Of a stretch of DNA of 64,000 nt, positions 40,801 to 48,960 are shown in pieces. Positions within the stretch are counted from its first letter, which is position 1. Each line of letters opens with the position of its first letter. The DNA comes from Dermatemys mawii (lineage: Eukaryota; Chordata; Testudines; Dermatemydidae), in the NCBI GenBank assembly GCA_007922305.1, contig ML677374.1, positions 10,357,369-10,421,368 of the forward strand, in the 5' to 3' direction. Made by a program: the position numbers and the translations under genes. The notes under the pieces were generated by a model. The model saw nothing but the letters and a program-made list of their open reading frames with translations. It was not told where the DNA came from and did not search any database.

Positions 40801-41966
40801 AAAATCATGGTCTGTGACCTGTCAAATACCCGATTGAATCTTGGGCGGGGAGGAATCTGGGGGCCCGCAGCACCAGCTGCTGCTCTGACCTCCGCAGTGG
40901 GAGAAGCCCCAGGGGGACAGCCGCTGCTCCAGCTACCCTGGGACTGCTGCTCAGGCAGTCTCTGGGGCCAGCTGCACTGGCCGCTGCTTGGGTGGTCCCC
41001 AGGGCCAGCTCCCCTTTGCCGCCAGAGCAGTGGCTGTTGTGGCCTGCTGCAGAGCTGTTCCAGCAGCTGGTACAGGGGTCAGCCATGCTGGCCACTGCAG
41101 AAGTCTCAGAATCCATAATTTCCATGATCTTTGTGACAAACACAGAGCCCTAACTATCATGAGAACATAAGAACGGCTGTACTGGGTCAGACCAAAGGTC
41201 CATCTAGCCCAATATCCTGTCTACTGACAGTGGGCAATGCCAGGTGCCCCGGAGTGAGTGAACCTAACAGTGATCTCTCTCCTGCCATCCATCACCCCCC
41301 TCTGACAAACAGAGGTTAAGGACACCATTCTTTACCCATCCTGGCTAATAGCCATTAATAGACTTAACCTCCATGTATTTATCCAGTTCTCTTTAAAACC
41401 CTGTTGTAGTCCTAGCCTTCACAGCCTCCTCAGGCAAGGAGTTCCACAGGTTGCTATAAGCAAGGATTGCTCTGAATACATACAGTAGTAGAATTTGAAT
41501 AAAAGCAGCATTTTACATAGTTACTTTTAAGAGTACACCCGCACTTTAAAATATATTCAATTATATTTAAAAAAAACATTGAGAATATTAAGGTTGCATA
41601 GTTGAAGTGTTCAAAATTTAGGAAATGGATTAAAATTGAAGACATTTTTCAACATATGTCATTTTTTCCAGTGTTTTTCATTACTGTCCATTTCTATGAT
41701 TTTCAGACCTGTTGTTTTTAATCCAATTAGGTAATTTATGGACCCGCTTAGGATCAGCACCTAAGACGCAAGAAAAGACTCCAGATAAATCAGAAAACTC
41801 AGTAACATCTCCAGAGGAGGACGATTCAGAGCTCCAGCGGGCATGGGGTGCTCTAATAAAAGAAAAAGAACAATCTCGCCAGAAGAAAAGCCGATTAGAT
41901 AACTTGCCCTCTCTACAAATTGAAATTAGCCGGGAGAGTAGTTCTGGATCAGACACTGAATCATGA
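19536..41966 (+). CDS. NCBP3: NCBP3, nuclear cap-binding protein subunit 3 (13 coding exons, 606 aa, spliced)
   Basis: Thirteen exons with GT/AG boundaries and matching phases join to 1,821 nt including TGA: 606 residues, against about 620 in human. From family knowledge, NCBP3 binds capped RNA, associates with NCBP1 and the ARS2/TREX export machinery in the nucleus, and acts as an alternative cap-binding subunit. Visible in order: an acidic N-terminal motif EPMEVEEGELE (about 28-38), the ENKAGSFITGIDVTSK block (60-74), a lysine/arginine-rich helix, an RRM-like fold with the family signature WLDD at 146-149 (needed for cap binding), an acidic linker, the SQYYMKYGNPNYGGMKGILSNSWKRRYHSRR core (about 266-295), an E/D tract (about 333-350), serine-rich segments, and the C-terminal block LQRAWGALIKEKEQSRQKKSR. 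All introns were placed by keeping this family sequence in frame. No frameshift or stop was seen, so the gene looks intact. Identity is near certain; the exact start is discussed with exon 1. Confidence 0.97.
19859..19893 (+). repeat. 35-nt uninterrupted G run in NCBP3 intron 1
   Basis: A perfect homopolymer of G, with further G8-G10 runs nearby, lies inside the CpG island about 170 nt after the exon 1 donor. On the transcript it could form G-quadruplexes. Its length is likely polymorphic and prone to sequencing error. Confidence 0.9.
20754..20819 (+). CDS. NCBP3: NCBP3 exon 2 (residues 53-74)
   Basis: The 66 nt lie between ctttgtttcag and donor gtacta, with phase 0 on both sides. They encode DTSRRYENKAGSFITGIDVTSK, one of the most conserved blocks of the family, directly continuing the LLP of exon 1. 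Confidence 0.96.
21005..21454 (+). mobile_element. Non-autonomous hAT-type element (450 bp) in NCBP3 intron 2
   Basis: The element is bounded by a perfect 8-bp duplication attattaa (20,997-21,004 and 21,455-21,462), the target-site length of hAT transposons. The ends read taggggtacg... and ...gagcctta, and both ends contain 'tgtgac/gtcacgg' and 'catggac' words forming subterminal inverted repeats. There is no transposase ORF. The same family is present inverted in intron 12. Confidence 0.85.
22355..22505 (-). repeat. Degenerate MIR-like fragment in NCBP3 intron 2
   Basis: acttgcccaagagcacaaatg and the preceding gagagctggtac retain the antisense MIR layout weakly. Confidence 0.4.
23596..23701 (+). 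CDS. NCBP3: NCBP3 exon 3 (residues 75-110)
   Basis: Acceptor tcctgcag, donor gtaggg, ending in phase 1. It encodes EAIEKKEQRAKRFHFRAEV followed by NLAQRNVALERDMMKK, a charged, probably helical segment that precedes the RRM-like fold. Confidence 0.96.
25048..25173 (+). CDS. NCBP3: NCBP3 exon 4 (residues 110-152), RRM-like fold with WLDD
   Basis: Acceptor tgtttacag, donor gtaagt, phase 1 on both sides. It encodes the first part of the RRM-like domain, including CGVDEMSTQDIFAYFKEYPP and the signature WLDD at residues 146-149. In human NCBP3 this motif is reported to be required for cap binding; all four residues are kept here. Confidence 0.97.
25235..25375 (+). repeat. MIR-like SINE fragment in NCBP3 intron 4
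   Basis: attactagttctgccactga, gggcaagtcgctgactcttc and ttccccatctgtaaac in MIR sense order. Confidence 0.65.
26695..26823 (+). CDS. NCBP3: NCBP3 exon 5 (residues 152-195)
   Basis: Acceptor gttttag, donor gtagat, phase 1 on both sides. It completes the RRM-like fold (NVVWLDEVTATRALINMSS) and enters a lysine/glutamate-rich linker. The exon itself begins GTAATG, so the acceptor AG abuts a donor-like GTAA. Confidence 0.95.
27340..28310. repeat. Unassigned CT-rich block in NCBP3 intron 5, possibly an old interspersed element
   Basis: Base composition is more C/T-rich than the rest of the intron, with a (ctct/gtct)n stretch near 27,775-27,805. No terminal repeats, duplication or coding trace was found. 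It may be a decayed LTR-type insertion, but nothing in it proves this. Confidence 0.25.
30179..30252 (+). CDS. NCBP3: NCBP3 exon 6 (residues 195-219), acidic linker
   Basis: Acceptor tgttcttag, donor gtcagt, ending in phase 0. It encodes DKREESSEDETEEGEVEDD followed by NPSDVE, an acidic, serine-containing linker matching the same position in other vertebrate NCBP3 proteins. Confidence 0.94.
30283..30490. mobile_element. Palindromic turtle-type repeat (208 bp) in NCBP3 intron 6
   Basis: It is bounded by a perfect 9-bp duplication ttaacatga (30,274-30,282; 30,491-30,499). The left arm carries gtggcaccttagagactaa and the word cataagctttc. The right arm carries the reverse complement of both, and the two arms meet near 30,366. 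The right end has an extra unpaired tail ending in gatacagactaacacggct. The transcript would fold into a long hairpin. Confidence 0.85.
31571..31679 (+). CDS. NCBP3: NCBP3 exon 7 (residues 220-256)
   Basis: Acceptor tttccaaag, donor gtaaat, ending in phase 1. It encodes LDALSQVEEDSLLRNDLRPA followed by NKLAKGNKLFMRFATK, a strongly conserved segment of the central region. Confidence 0.95.
32497..32596 (+). CDS. NCBP3: NCBP3 exon 8 (residues 256-289)
   Basis: Acceptor cattttcag, donor gtgagt, ending in phase 2. It encodes DDKKELGAARRSQYYMKYGN followed by PNYGGMKGILSNSW, the most recognisable core motif of the family. Confidence 0.96.
32954..33060 (+). CDS. NCBP3: NCBP3 exon 9 (residues 289-325)
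   Basis: Acceptor gcattccag, donor gtaatt, ending in phase 1. It encodes KRRYHSRRIHRDVIKKRTLI followed by GDDVGLTPPYKHRHS, a basic segment. The intron before it (32,597-32,953, 357 nt) is the shortest in the gene. Confidence 0.95.
33428..33570 (-). repeat. MIR-like SINE fragment in NCBP3 intron 9
   Basis: actttataggtgaggacctg, aggcacagaaatgaag and gtccaagatcacttagg in MIR antisense order. Confidence 0.65.
34880..35055. repeat. Imperfect palindromic repeat in NCBP3 intron 9
   Basis: The left arm (ggtaatatcttttattggaccaactt region) is answered by aagttggtccagtgaaaaagatcacct on the right, followed by a tail ending in cctcgtatcctgtgaccaaca. It has the same design as the intron 6 element but a different core sequence. 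No clear duplication was found, so the exact ends are uncertain. A more decayed relative appears at 52,755-52,860. Confidence 0.6.
35128..35416 (+). CDS. NCBP3: NCBP3 exon 10 (residues 325-421), acidic tract
   Basis: This is the longest coding exon (289 nt): acceptor gtgcttcag, donor gtacaa, ending in phase 2. It starts GLVNVPEEPI, runs into a near-continuous Glu/Asp tract built from GAA/GAG/GAT codons, then a serine-rich segment with DSDEMDYDLELKM and STPSPKKSMKMTMYADEVES. The acidic tract is shorter than in human, which accounts for part of the total length difference. Confidence 0.95.
37375..37532 (+). CDS. NCBP3: NCBP3 exon 11 (residues 421-474)
   Basis: Acceptor ctttatttag, donor gtaatg, ending in phase 1. 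It encodes NSMRADSVASSNVKNRIGSK followed by a segment containing VADVRLLLEEKRQ, matching the family C-terminal half with more divergence than the core. Confidence 0.93.
38189..38430. mobile_element. MITE of the 'gtgtagat' type in NCBP3 intron 11
   Basis: The right end tagtgtagatcagccctta and a left region with agacatgctaaatcaat form a weak inverted repeat. The CpG-rich interior (cgtcgatttcagttatgtta) stands out from the AT-rich intron. A relative lies at 2,368-2,614. Confidence 0.55.
39015..39179 (+). CDS. NCBP3: NCBP3 exon 12 (residues 474-529)
   Basis: Acceptor gttatttccag, ending in phase 1. It encodes DVRQRLGKRPHSPE, a variable stretch, then SDVHSRLGIPKQDVKGLYSD followed by TREKKA. The donor gtttgt is weaker than the others in the gene, but the join to exon 13 restores the conserved LWTRLGSAPKT, so the boundary is well supported. 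Confidence 0.92.
40735..41152 (-). mobile_element. Non-autonomous hAT-type element (418 bp) in NCBP3 intron 12, inverted copy
   Basis: The flanking 8-mers actatcac (40,727-40,734) and actatcat (41,153-41,160) match at 7 of 8 positions. The left end taaggctgtg and right end ...cagagcccta form a terminal inverted repeat, and the 'ggtatttttagcaaaagtcatggacaggtc' region matches the intron 2 element. The internal part is GC-rich and differs from that copy. No transposase is encoded. Confidence 0.8.
41161..41465 (-). mobile_element. CR1-like LINE 3' end in NCBP3 intron 12
   Basis: Reads gaacataagaacggctgtac...ggtccatctagcccaat and continues through ctggctaatagccatt to gagttccacagg. It is the reverse complement of the widespread reptile CR1-like 3' UTR that ends in (ttatgttc)n. 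It abuts the hAT element directly. Confidence 0.7.
41731..41966 (+). CDS. NCBP3: NCBP3 exon 13, last coding exon and stop
   Basis: Acceptor atccaattag; the exon encodes GNLWTRLGSAPKTQEKTPDK, then an acidic stretch, LQRAWGALIKEKEQSRQKKS, and the C-terminus LPSLQIEISRESSSGSDTES followed by TGA at 41,964-41,966. This C-terminus is nearly the same as in mammals, so the stop is not in doubt. Confidence 0.96.
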
Positions 41967-42892
41967 TGATCTTTAGACCCTGATCCATGGGATTTGAACT
42001 CTGCAGCATGGCAAGATTTCCATTGCCCAAAGGCTGAACATTATGGAACCATGGCAGGAAACTGATTGAGGTTCCAGGAGCCTCTCCATTCTGTTTACAC
42101 AGAAGTAAAGACCTGTATACCACTTGACATTTAAAGCAATCACATTTGTCTTCAGTATGTGTGGCCCTGTGTCCCGTAGGGCATTGTCATACACATTTAT
42201 TACAGCAAACCTGTAGTAGTTATTGCAAAACATTTTTTTTCCCCAAGCTTGAAACTTTAAAGAAGGGGCAGAACTACTCCTGGATTTTGTAAAAGACTTT
42301 TTGTTCTTAATCTTTTTAACATGGAGTCTTTTAAGAAAATGTTTTACACAGTTCATCCAAAGAACAGGGAACTTCAGAATAATCACTATTGCCTTGCCCT
42401 TATAGCTGTTACCAGCACCTTTATTCTCCTCATAGGGTAATAACAATGATGCTTCCTGGGTGGGCAGCCAGCAAGGGTAAAGCTTATAAAGGGATTGCTG
42501 TCTCCCACTCCTCCAAAATATTGAATGTAAATCTAAACTAGATCTCCTAGTACAGTAATACTTCAAAATAACAGAGCAGCACCACTGTATTAGTCTCAAA
42601 AAGGATTCTGCTTCATTCATTTTGGTGATCACTTTTTGCTTTAAGTGAAGATTGACAAGTTCAAGACTCCAGAGTTGGATTTGTTGACAGAATTGTGCAA
42701 ATTCCTGAGATTATTAATTTTTGGGGGGTTAAATGTTGAAACAATTTTTTTAAAAAAAATTCAATATAGCTGTATTATGTTTGAAGAAATCTAACAATTT
42801 AAAAGCTTAAAATAATTTTTCTATTTGTGAAAATTCTGTTGGCTACAGTGAAAGCTTATAGTGGTGGTTTCATATGTGCTGTTAAACTATAC

Positions 42893-42909
42893 ACATATAT
42901 ATATATATA
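42893..42909. repeat. (AT)n microsatellite in NCBP3 3' UTR
   Basis: A short alternating AT run preceded by cac, inside the probable 3' UTR. Confidence 0.85.
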
Positions 42910-43738
42910 AAAATATGATTGAAAGAGCAAAGGAAAATATAGAATCAGTGTTTCATGTCAATATTTTTGAATGTCCTAATTGTATAGTACATATGGATGT
43001 GCACATGGTTGACTAGTTACATTCACTTCACTTTTCTTACCCTTGTTCTCCTCCATAGTAGGTAAAAAGGTTAATGAATGTGCAACTGGATTTTTTTTAT
43101 TTGTGGCATTTATTTTGATTGCCCACAACTCCGGAAAAAGGAATAATGTGTATCAACATTCTGGTAAATAGAACATGTAGTAAAATATTACCTGCCAAGA
43201 TCTGACAGCCTGCAAATCTATTTGCATTGTATTTAATTCCTAGGTTCTCTTAGCCCTTCCCCTTCTTCCTTGTTAACATACATTTTCTTCTGTTTTCTAA
43301 CTTTTTCATACTATATTAAAATAGGTTTGGCGCTTTGCAAAAGCAAGGAATCTGCAGTTAACCTCCGTTATCATGTCTGTGTGTGTATAAGAATAGCAGT
43401 ATATGAAATTGAAGATAAACTACAGTGACTAAATACAGCAGAGTAAGCTGGGGACTAACTGGGCTTCTAGCCTTAACTATTTCCTTGCTTTTGTGACATT
43501 CACCCTTTTTTATATATTTAACATTGAATATTGTCTGGTAAACATGGCTGCCTAAAAATACTGTTCATGCCAAGAGTAAATGACTGCAATATCACTGTAA
43601 TGGGTTGTTTTGATGTATACTTTCATTAATATATTTCCTGTTATAAAGCTTTAAAACAGAACCATATATAAAAACACATTTGATACCTTACCCATATAAG
43701 ATCCTGATAGCAGTTAAGGGAACTTTTATGTTTCTGCC

Positions 43739-43744
43739 AATAAA
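43739..43744 (+). terminator. Probable NCBP3 poly(A) signal AATAAA
   Basis: A canonical AATAAA is followed within 30 nt by a GT-rich stretch (gagttgtgttgctgg), the expected layout of a cleavage/polyadenylation site. Use of this site is inferred. Confidence 0.55.
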
Positions 43745-45334
43745 TTACTTGAGTTGTGTTGCTGGCTTGACTCCAATATCACACCTTAGTCTTTCAGAAA
43801 ATAGAGATGGAGTAGGCCCCTGATCACATAAGCTGCACTGCTCTGGAGCCTTTGCAGGTTTCTACCTAGACAGAGCAGCTGGGCCCTTAGTCTGCTTTTA
43901 ATGTTCTTGATGGGCATGTTGCTGTGTCTCCCTTCTCAGCCAAAAAGTGGCTGTGGCTTTCACACATTTCATAGTAGGAGAATCCAATATCTTTAAAACC
44001 CTTAGACCTGAGTCCTCATAGCCCTAACGGGAGTGTAATGTAACTGTACTGTTAAAGGAACCACACAAAGGATTCTTCTAGAATTGACTTTGTGCCCTTT
44101 TGATTCTTTATGAAGTATGAAGAGAGTTTGAAAGGTATTTGGCAGTATCACATGCGTCAAGTTTTTCTTCTCTGGTTTGACTAGAGGACCCTATCCGTTG
44201 TCTCAGATGGGATTGTATTTTCTCTCACCTTAATTAAAAGTGGATAGTGAGTCTTTTTAACAAAGATATCCTTTCCCCAAAATGTTACTTACTCAAAGAA
44301 ATTAAGCAGATATTAACAAAAGACAGGAAAAAGTTTTAAGCAGATTTACTATAAATCCTTCTCTCCCTCCTCCATTTTGCTTGGCTTTTTTGCACACTCT
44401 TGATTCTTGTTTGGTTGGCATTTCACTAGTTCTCGAGTCATTATTGTGTCTTCTGTGCAAGCAGCTGAAAAAAAAAAAAAATAAGACCTGTAGGTCTCCC
44501 TGCAATATAATGAAGCAAAAAGCAGATAGCCGCAAAAGGAAAGAAAAAATTGGCACCCTTAAGTGATTAATGTTGATGATAAATGTTCAGGATAGTGAAT
44601 GTGAGAAATTTGACCTGTCTATTCCATTAGAATAAATGAAGTCTGTTCAAAGTCTCTCAGATTTGGGAATGAATATTCTGGTTTTGCCGTAGGACCTACG
44701 CCAAGGAAGGGAAATGAGCATTCCTCAGTCCTAAGTGGACTGTTGTAGAAATACCTTAAGACTTTATTTAGATCATTCTTATTAAAGGGGGGGAAAAAAC
44801 TCTTTTAGTGAGTGGTTCCAGGTGACTTCTGTTTTCAAAAGAAATGGGCCTGAGGCATTTTAGGCCCCAATTCTCCAAGCTCTTTGCATGGGCAGAATTA
44901 GGCCTTAGGACTTTAAAACCAAGATTTTCTTTCAGGTAAGTTCATCCAATAACAGACAAGGGGAAGAAGGGAGCAAAAGTACTTCTCCCTCCCCCCCAAT
45001 TCAAGACAACAAATATAATGTGAAAATATTTAAACTTTTATTTAAGCAGATATTGCTGATGTCTGTTGGCTTGGTCTTCTTCCAAATAAAAACTGCTAGA
45101 AATTACATTAACGTCCCGTTTTACTGAAATTCTGTTGGGTAATCATATTAAATCAGTTCCTGAAAAGGGCTTAATGCAGAACAGTCAGGACCCTAGCAAC
45201 TACATGAATTAAGAGAAAAGGATGTGATTATTTTGATATTGAGGATGTGGGTGCATCAGTTAGGTTTGATTAAAGGTCTAGCAAATGATTTTAAAAATAT
45301 TTGGGTTTGTAACCCTTTTTTTCTTTTGTGATGT

Positions 45335-45445
45335 ATTTAAGAGGGCAGGAACTGTCATTATGTTTGTACAGTGCCTAGTGCAATAAGGTGCAACCGGATT
45401 GTGGCATTTAAGACATTATCCTCAATATAAATGTTTAATAATACT
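45335..45445 (+). repeat. L2/CORE-type LINE 3' tail
   Basis: gggcaggaactgtcattatg and gtacagtgcctagtgcaata in sense order. Confidence 0.6.
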
Positions 45446-45636
45446 AATTTGGGTTAGATGGTCAGCGGTGAATGATAGGAGGGGAGTTTAAGGTTCAATC
45501 AGCTAATGTGTTTCAAAATACTTACATGCCAGCACAACACAAATAGCAGGAGCCTCACACACACAAGGATCCCATTTTGCTATACGTTGTACAAATACAT
45601 AATAAAAAGGCAGTCTGCTCCAACGGGCCTACTACC

Positions 45637-45777
45637 TAAAGGCTTATTTATGCAGGGATATTATGGAATAGCTTTAGAAGAGTGTCCCCATGGACAGCTA
45701 TTCTAGAATAGTGTTTGCAGAGTAAATTATTCTGCAATAGTTATTTCAGTCAATTTCCCTGTGTAGACAAGCCCTTA
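45637..45777. mobile_element. TA-flanked MITE (about 140 bp)
   Basis: The left end taaaggcttatttatgcagg and right end ccctgtgtagacaagccctta are imperfect inverted repeats of roughly 25 bp. The flanks allow only a TA duplication, which would suit a Tc1/mariner-like origin. The assignment is tentative. Confidence 0.5.
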
Positions 45778-46406
45778 GTGAAAGAGATCTGATCAAAAAA
45801 AGTAAAATGTTTTGCCAAAAAATGTTGAAAAATATTTGTTTAGTTTTTGAAAATTGAAATGATTTTTTTCCCTTTTGCTTTGTGAAAAAGTCCACTTTCT
45901 TCCCCCTCTTCCCCAGAAATGATAGAGAATATAGTAAGAGAAAGTAGGAGTCTGGAGGGAAGGGAAACTGCTTTTTTTCACTTTAGTTCTTCCCCACAGT
46001 CCAAAAAAAACAAGTGAGTAAAATTTTTAAAACAAAAAAAAGAGTGGATATTTCCCCACACTTTAAAAACAAAAAAATCAACATTTTTGCCAATTTTTCA
46101 TGTAGAAATGTTTCTACAAAGTGTTCACAACCCCATTTTTCTATGAAAAAAATGCAACCCAGCTCATGTTAAAATATTAATGTACTAAACATGCACTTTT
46201 TATATTCTCTTCTAGATCTGCTCTTGCGAGAGGTTCATGAGCAACCTTAATGAATAAAGCACTAGGATTCTCCATTGAATATGCCTGATACCTTGATATT
46301 GCTACAGTTGTCTAAATCTGAAGGCTGATGGAGTAGTGTGCCAGTAAATCAAATCACTACACCATACTGCAAATGAAAATATGGAGAGCTGCTTAATCAT
46401 GTAATT

Positions 46407-46754
46407 CAGGGGTGGTCAACATAAGCCTGAGAAGGAGCTAGAACTTACCAATGTACATTGCCAGAGAGCTACAGTAATATGTCAACAGCACTCCATCAGC
46501 TCCCCGACTCTGCTCCCAGCACCTTCCACCCACTGGCAGCCCTGCCAATTAGCATTTCCCCTCTCTGCACCTCCTGCTCTGCTAGAGCAAAGCACAGCAG
46601 GCTCGGGAAAGGGGTGAAGTAGGGGCAGAGCCAGGGGTTGAGCAGTGAGTACCCCCAGCACCTTGGAAAGTTGGCACCTGTAGCTCCAGCCCTGGAATTG
46701 GTGCCTAGACAAGGAGCTGCATGTGGCTCTGAAGCCACAGGTTGGCTACCCCTG
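46407..46754. mobile_element. hAT-type MITE (348 bp)
   Basis: Terminal inverted repeats caggggtggtcaac and gttggctacccctg differ at 2 of 14. Flanking 8-mers atgtaatt and ctctaatt agree at 6 of 8. The interior is GC-rich without a transposase. Confidence 0.75.
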
Positions 46755-47151
46755 CTCTAATTGATAGAAAAACAGTCCCCTGCCAATTCTTATTAGTACT
46801 ACATCATAATTTCAATACTGTGACTGGGATGGAAGCCCTCTAAATGTAAGGAATTACAAGTCCAGGCAATTGATGGGTTGATATGAGAAAGGAAGGTGCC
46901 TCAGGCACCCACTCTATGTAAGTGGGGGGTCCTGATGAAAAGATATGTAAACTATTTTCCTATTCTGAAATGACATGTATGTGAAGAATTGTCAGTATCT
47001 AAACAGATGATTCACTGAAGCTGTGTCCTTTATCTTTGCCAAGTGGAATCTGAAGATTTAGGTCTGATCTACACTTCAGAGTTAGGTCGATTCAAGGCAA
47101 CTTACACCAGCCTAAATGAAAGTGTCTATATGTAAATTTCACTCCCACTGA

Positions 47152-47290
47152 TAAAAAGAACAGGAGTACTTGCGGGACCTTAGAGACTAACAAATTTATT
47201 TGGGCATAAGCTTTTGTGTTAGTCTCTAAGGTGCCACAGGTACTCCTCATTCTTTTTGTGGATACAGACTAACACTGCTTCTACTTTGAA
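47152..47290. mobile_element. Nested palindromic turtle-type repeat (139 bp)
   Basis: Contains gtactt..ccttagagactaac answered by gttagtctctaaggtgcc and the usual gatacagactaacactgct tail. Flanks actcccactga and actccacctga match at 9 of 11. It is shorter than the other copies because the centre is deleted. Confidence 0.75.
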
Positions 47291-47407
47291 ACTCCACCTG
47301 AAGTAACTGCCCTGCCATGCTGACTTAATTTCACCTAATGCAAGAGGCGCACTCAAGGTCAATGTAGTTACGTTGATGCAGTGTCAGTATAGACACTGCG
47401 TTTATGT

Positions 47408-47741
47408 CAGTGGTTCTCAAACAAGGGGGTCTTGGGCTGATTCCAGGGGGTCGTGAGCTCCCGGTGCTGCTGAAATGCTGCCGAATAGAATGCTTCCGCT
47501 TATGGTGGCGTTCAATGGATATGCTGTGCGCTTCAGAGTTTCCGCCGAAAAACCGCCAAAGCTGAATGTTTCTGGTTTCTGCGGCTTTTCAGCGGACACT
47601 GAGGTGCATGGCACATGCACAGAAATGCGGCCGAAAGCAGAAGGATTCAATGCGGCGGCATTTCGGTGGACATACATGAGTCGTGACAACCTGCGGGGAA
47701 GGCAAAAAGGGTCACAACACTATAAAGTTTGAGAGCCACTG
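47408..47741. mobile_element. Nested hAT-type MITE (334 bp) with perfect duplication
   Basis: Ends cagtggttctcaaac and gtttgagagccactg are inverted repeats with one mismatch. The 8-bp duplication gtttatgt is perfect (47,400-47,407; 47,742-47,749). The interior is CpG-rich with internal inverted words (gccgaaa/tttcgg), and no transposase is encoded. Confidence 0.92.
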
Positions 47742-48459
47742 GTTTATGTAATCCATTACTGGCTTTCAGGAGCCATCCCACAATGCCCCACACTGACAGT
47801 ACAATTGATACAAGCACTCCTGGTGAGCATGTGTACTTACAAGGAGCAAAGTGTAGACACGCACAAGCAATGTAAATACCATGGTAGTTGTATGACAGTG
47901 CAAGTTAGGTTGACTTAATTTTTAGTGTAGCCATGCCCATAGAAGTTGCAAAACTTCAGCGGAGATGCGTGTGCGAGAAAAAGTCCTTCCAGCAAAGGGT
48001 GAATAAAAACCAACTGATTCATAACCTGAATGATTGCAGTGCAGAAAAGCACCCGTGGTAGATTGTAGGATGCCTCAGGTCAGCAGCTGTATTCTGTACA
48101 AATCACAGTATGCTGATATTACCTAATAAAATACCATGCAGAAAATTAGCCCAGGCTGTAGCAGGCTCATCTCAGCCTCTCTGTGTCGTGTGGATGCCAG
48201 GCGAGGGGGACGGTGCCACAGTGAGTTGGTTATGCCACGTCTGGGAGACCCTGACTGCAGCTGTTCATTCTGCACCTTGGAGCTTCAGAGTAAGACCCTC
48301 TCTCGTTCTCAAGGGCAGGCAGAGGAGAGCATGCTTCCCCCCCCCCAGCCCGCGACAGACATGGTACGTTCCACTAGCGCGGAGGCGTGTTCTAGACGTC
48401 TCGATGGCCTACGATGAGCCTCCCCTCTCCCTCAGGATGGTACATTCCAATCCCTTAAA

Positions 48460-48960
48460 AGCAGCGGCCCGCGCATATTTCGCTCTTTCCTCGGTATCTG
48501 TACGTTGCGCTCGGCTGGGGAAGGGATAGCGGCTCTGGGGCGGGCCCGAGCCGGGAAAGCGGGGCCTGGGGCTGGGCCCTGCGTGCGCTGACTTGAGGGG
48601 AATCGGGGGCCTGGCCCCGCGCTTGGCAGGGCGGGTGGGCGCGCGGCAGCCGGGCCTGAGGGGAGCCCGTTGGGACGCCGCGCGCGTGCGGTGGGCGGGA
48701 TCCCCTGGAGCGGACTGCGGGGGAGGGGGGGGGCTGAGCTCGCTCGGCGGCTAACGCGCTGCGGGGAGGGGGCAGGGCCGGGAGCAGCCGTTGGAGACCG
48801 ACTGAGCCTCCGTGTGTGTGTTACAGGCTGGGCGACCTGCGCGGCCCCGAGGCGAAGATGGCGGCGGCGGTTTCCCGAGCCCTGACGAGTGTCCAGTCAC
48901 GGCGTGGCCAGGGCTAAGCGCCTCGTGCGCGGCTGAGGTAAGATGGCGCGTGCCCCTTGC
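48460..48960 (+). promoter_or_regulatory. CpG island promoter of the snoRNA host gene, with TOP-like and YY1-like motifs
   Basis: A sharply bounded GC- and CpG-rich block. It holds a pyrimidine tract CTCTTTCCTC at 48,483-48,492 that would make a 5' TOP start, as is usual for snoRNA host genes, and a GAAGATGGCGGC element at 48,854-48,865 matching the YY1 promoter motif. Which of the two marks the real start is not resolved by sequence. Confidence 0.6.
48858..48917 (+). other. 19-codon ORF in the host-gene exon
   Basis: ATG in a good context (gcgaagATGG) encodes MAAAVSRALTSVQSRRGQG and then TAA, all within exon 48,827-48,937. Such short 5' ORFs are common in snoRNA host transcripts and can direct them to nonsense-mediated decay. 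No protein function is implied. Confidence 0.4.

Larger units (their letters stand above)
41967..43765 (+). other. NCBP3 3' UTR (probable extent)
   Basis: AT-rich non-coding sequence follows the stop. The first poly(A) signal with a convincing GT-rich downstream element is at 43,739-43,744. A 219-residue antisense reading frame crosses this UTR but has no recognisable domain. A remnant of the palindromic repeat family lies near 42,567-42,610. Longer 3' UTR forms are possible, since AATAAA also occurs near 44,631 and 46,253. Confidence 0.6.
43766..46380. other. Intergenic DNA between NCBP3 and the MITE cluster
   Basis: AT-rich sequence without recognised exons. It contains an L2-type tail and a TA-flanked MITE, listed separately, and AATAAA near 44,631 and 46,253 that could serve longer NCBP3 3' UTRs. 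Nothing else recognised. Confidence 0.5.
47060..47941. mobile_element. Old MITE carrying two nested insertions
   Basis: Outer ends ggtctgatctacacttcag and ttagtgtagccatgcccata form an imperfect inverted repeat of the 'gtgtagac' MITE type common in turtle DNA. Its body is split by insertions at 47,152-47,290 and 47,408-47,741. Without these and their duplications it would be about 390 bp. Outer target duplication not resolved. Confidence 0.6.

Noticed and set aside
41973..42632. 219-codon minus-strand frame in the NCBP3 3' UTR
   Set aside because: No recognisable domain, antisense to a well-supported UTR, and part of it overlaps a remnant of the palindromic repeat.
47417..47732. Overlapping ~90-codon frames on both strands
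   Set aside because: Entirely inside the 334 bp hAT MITE, whose internal symmetry makes both strands open.
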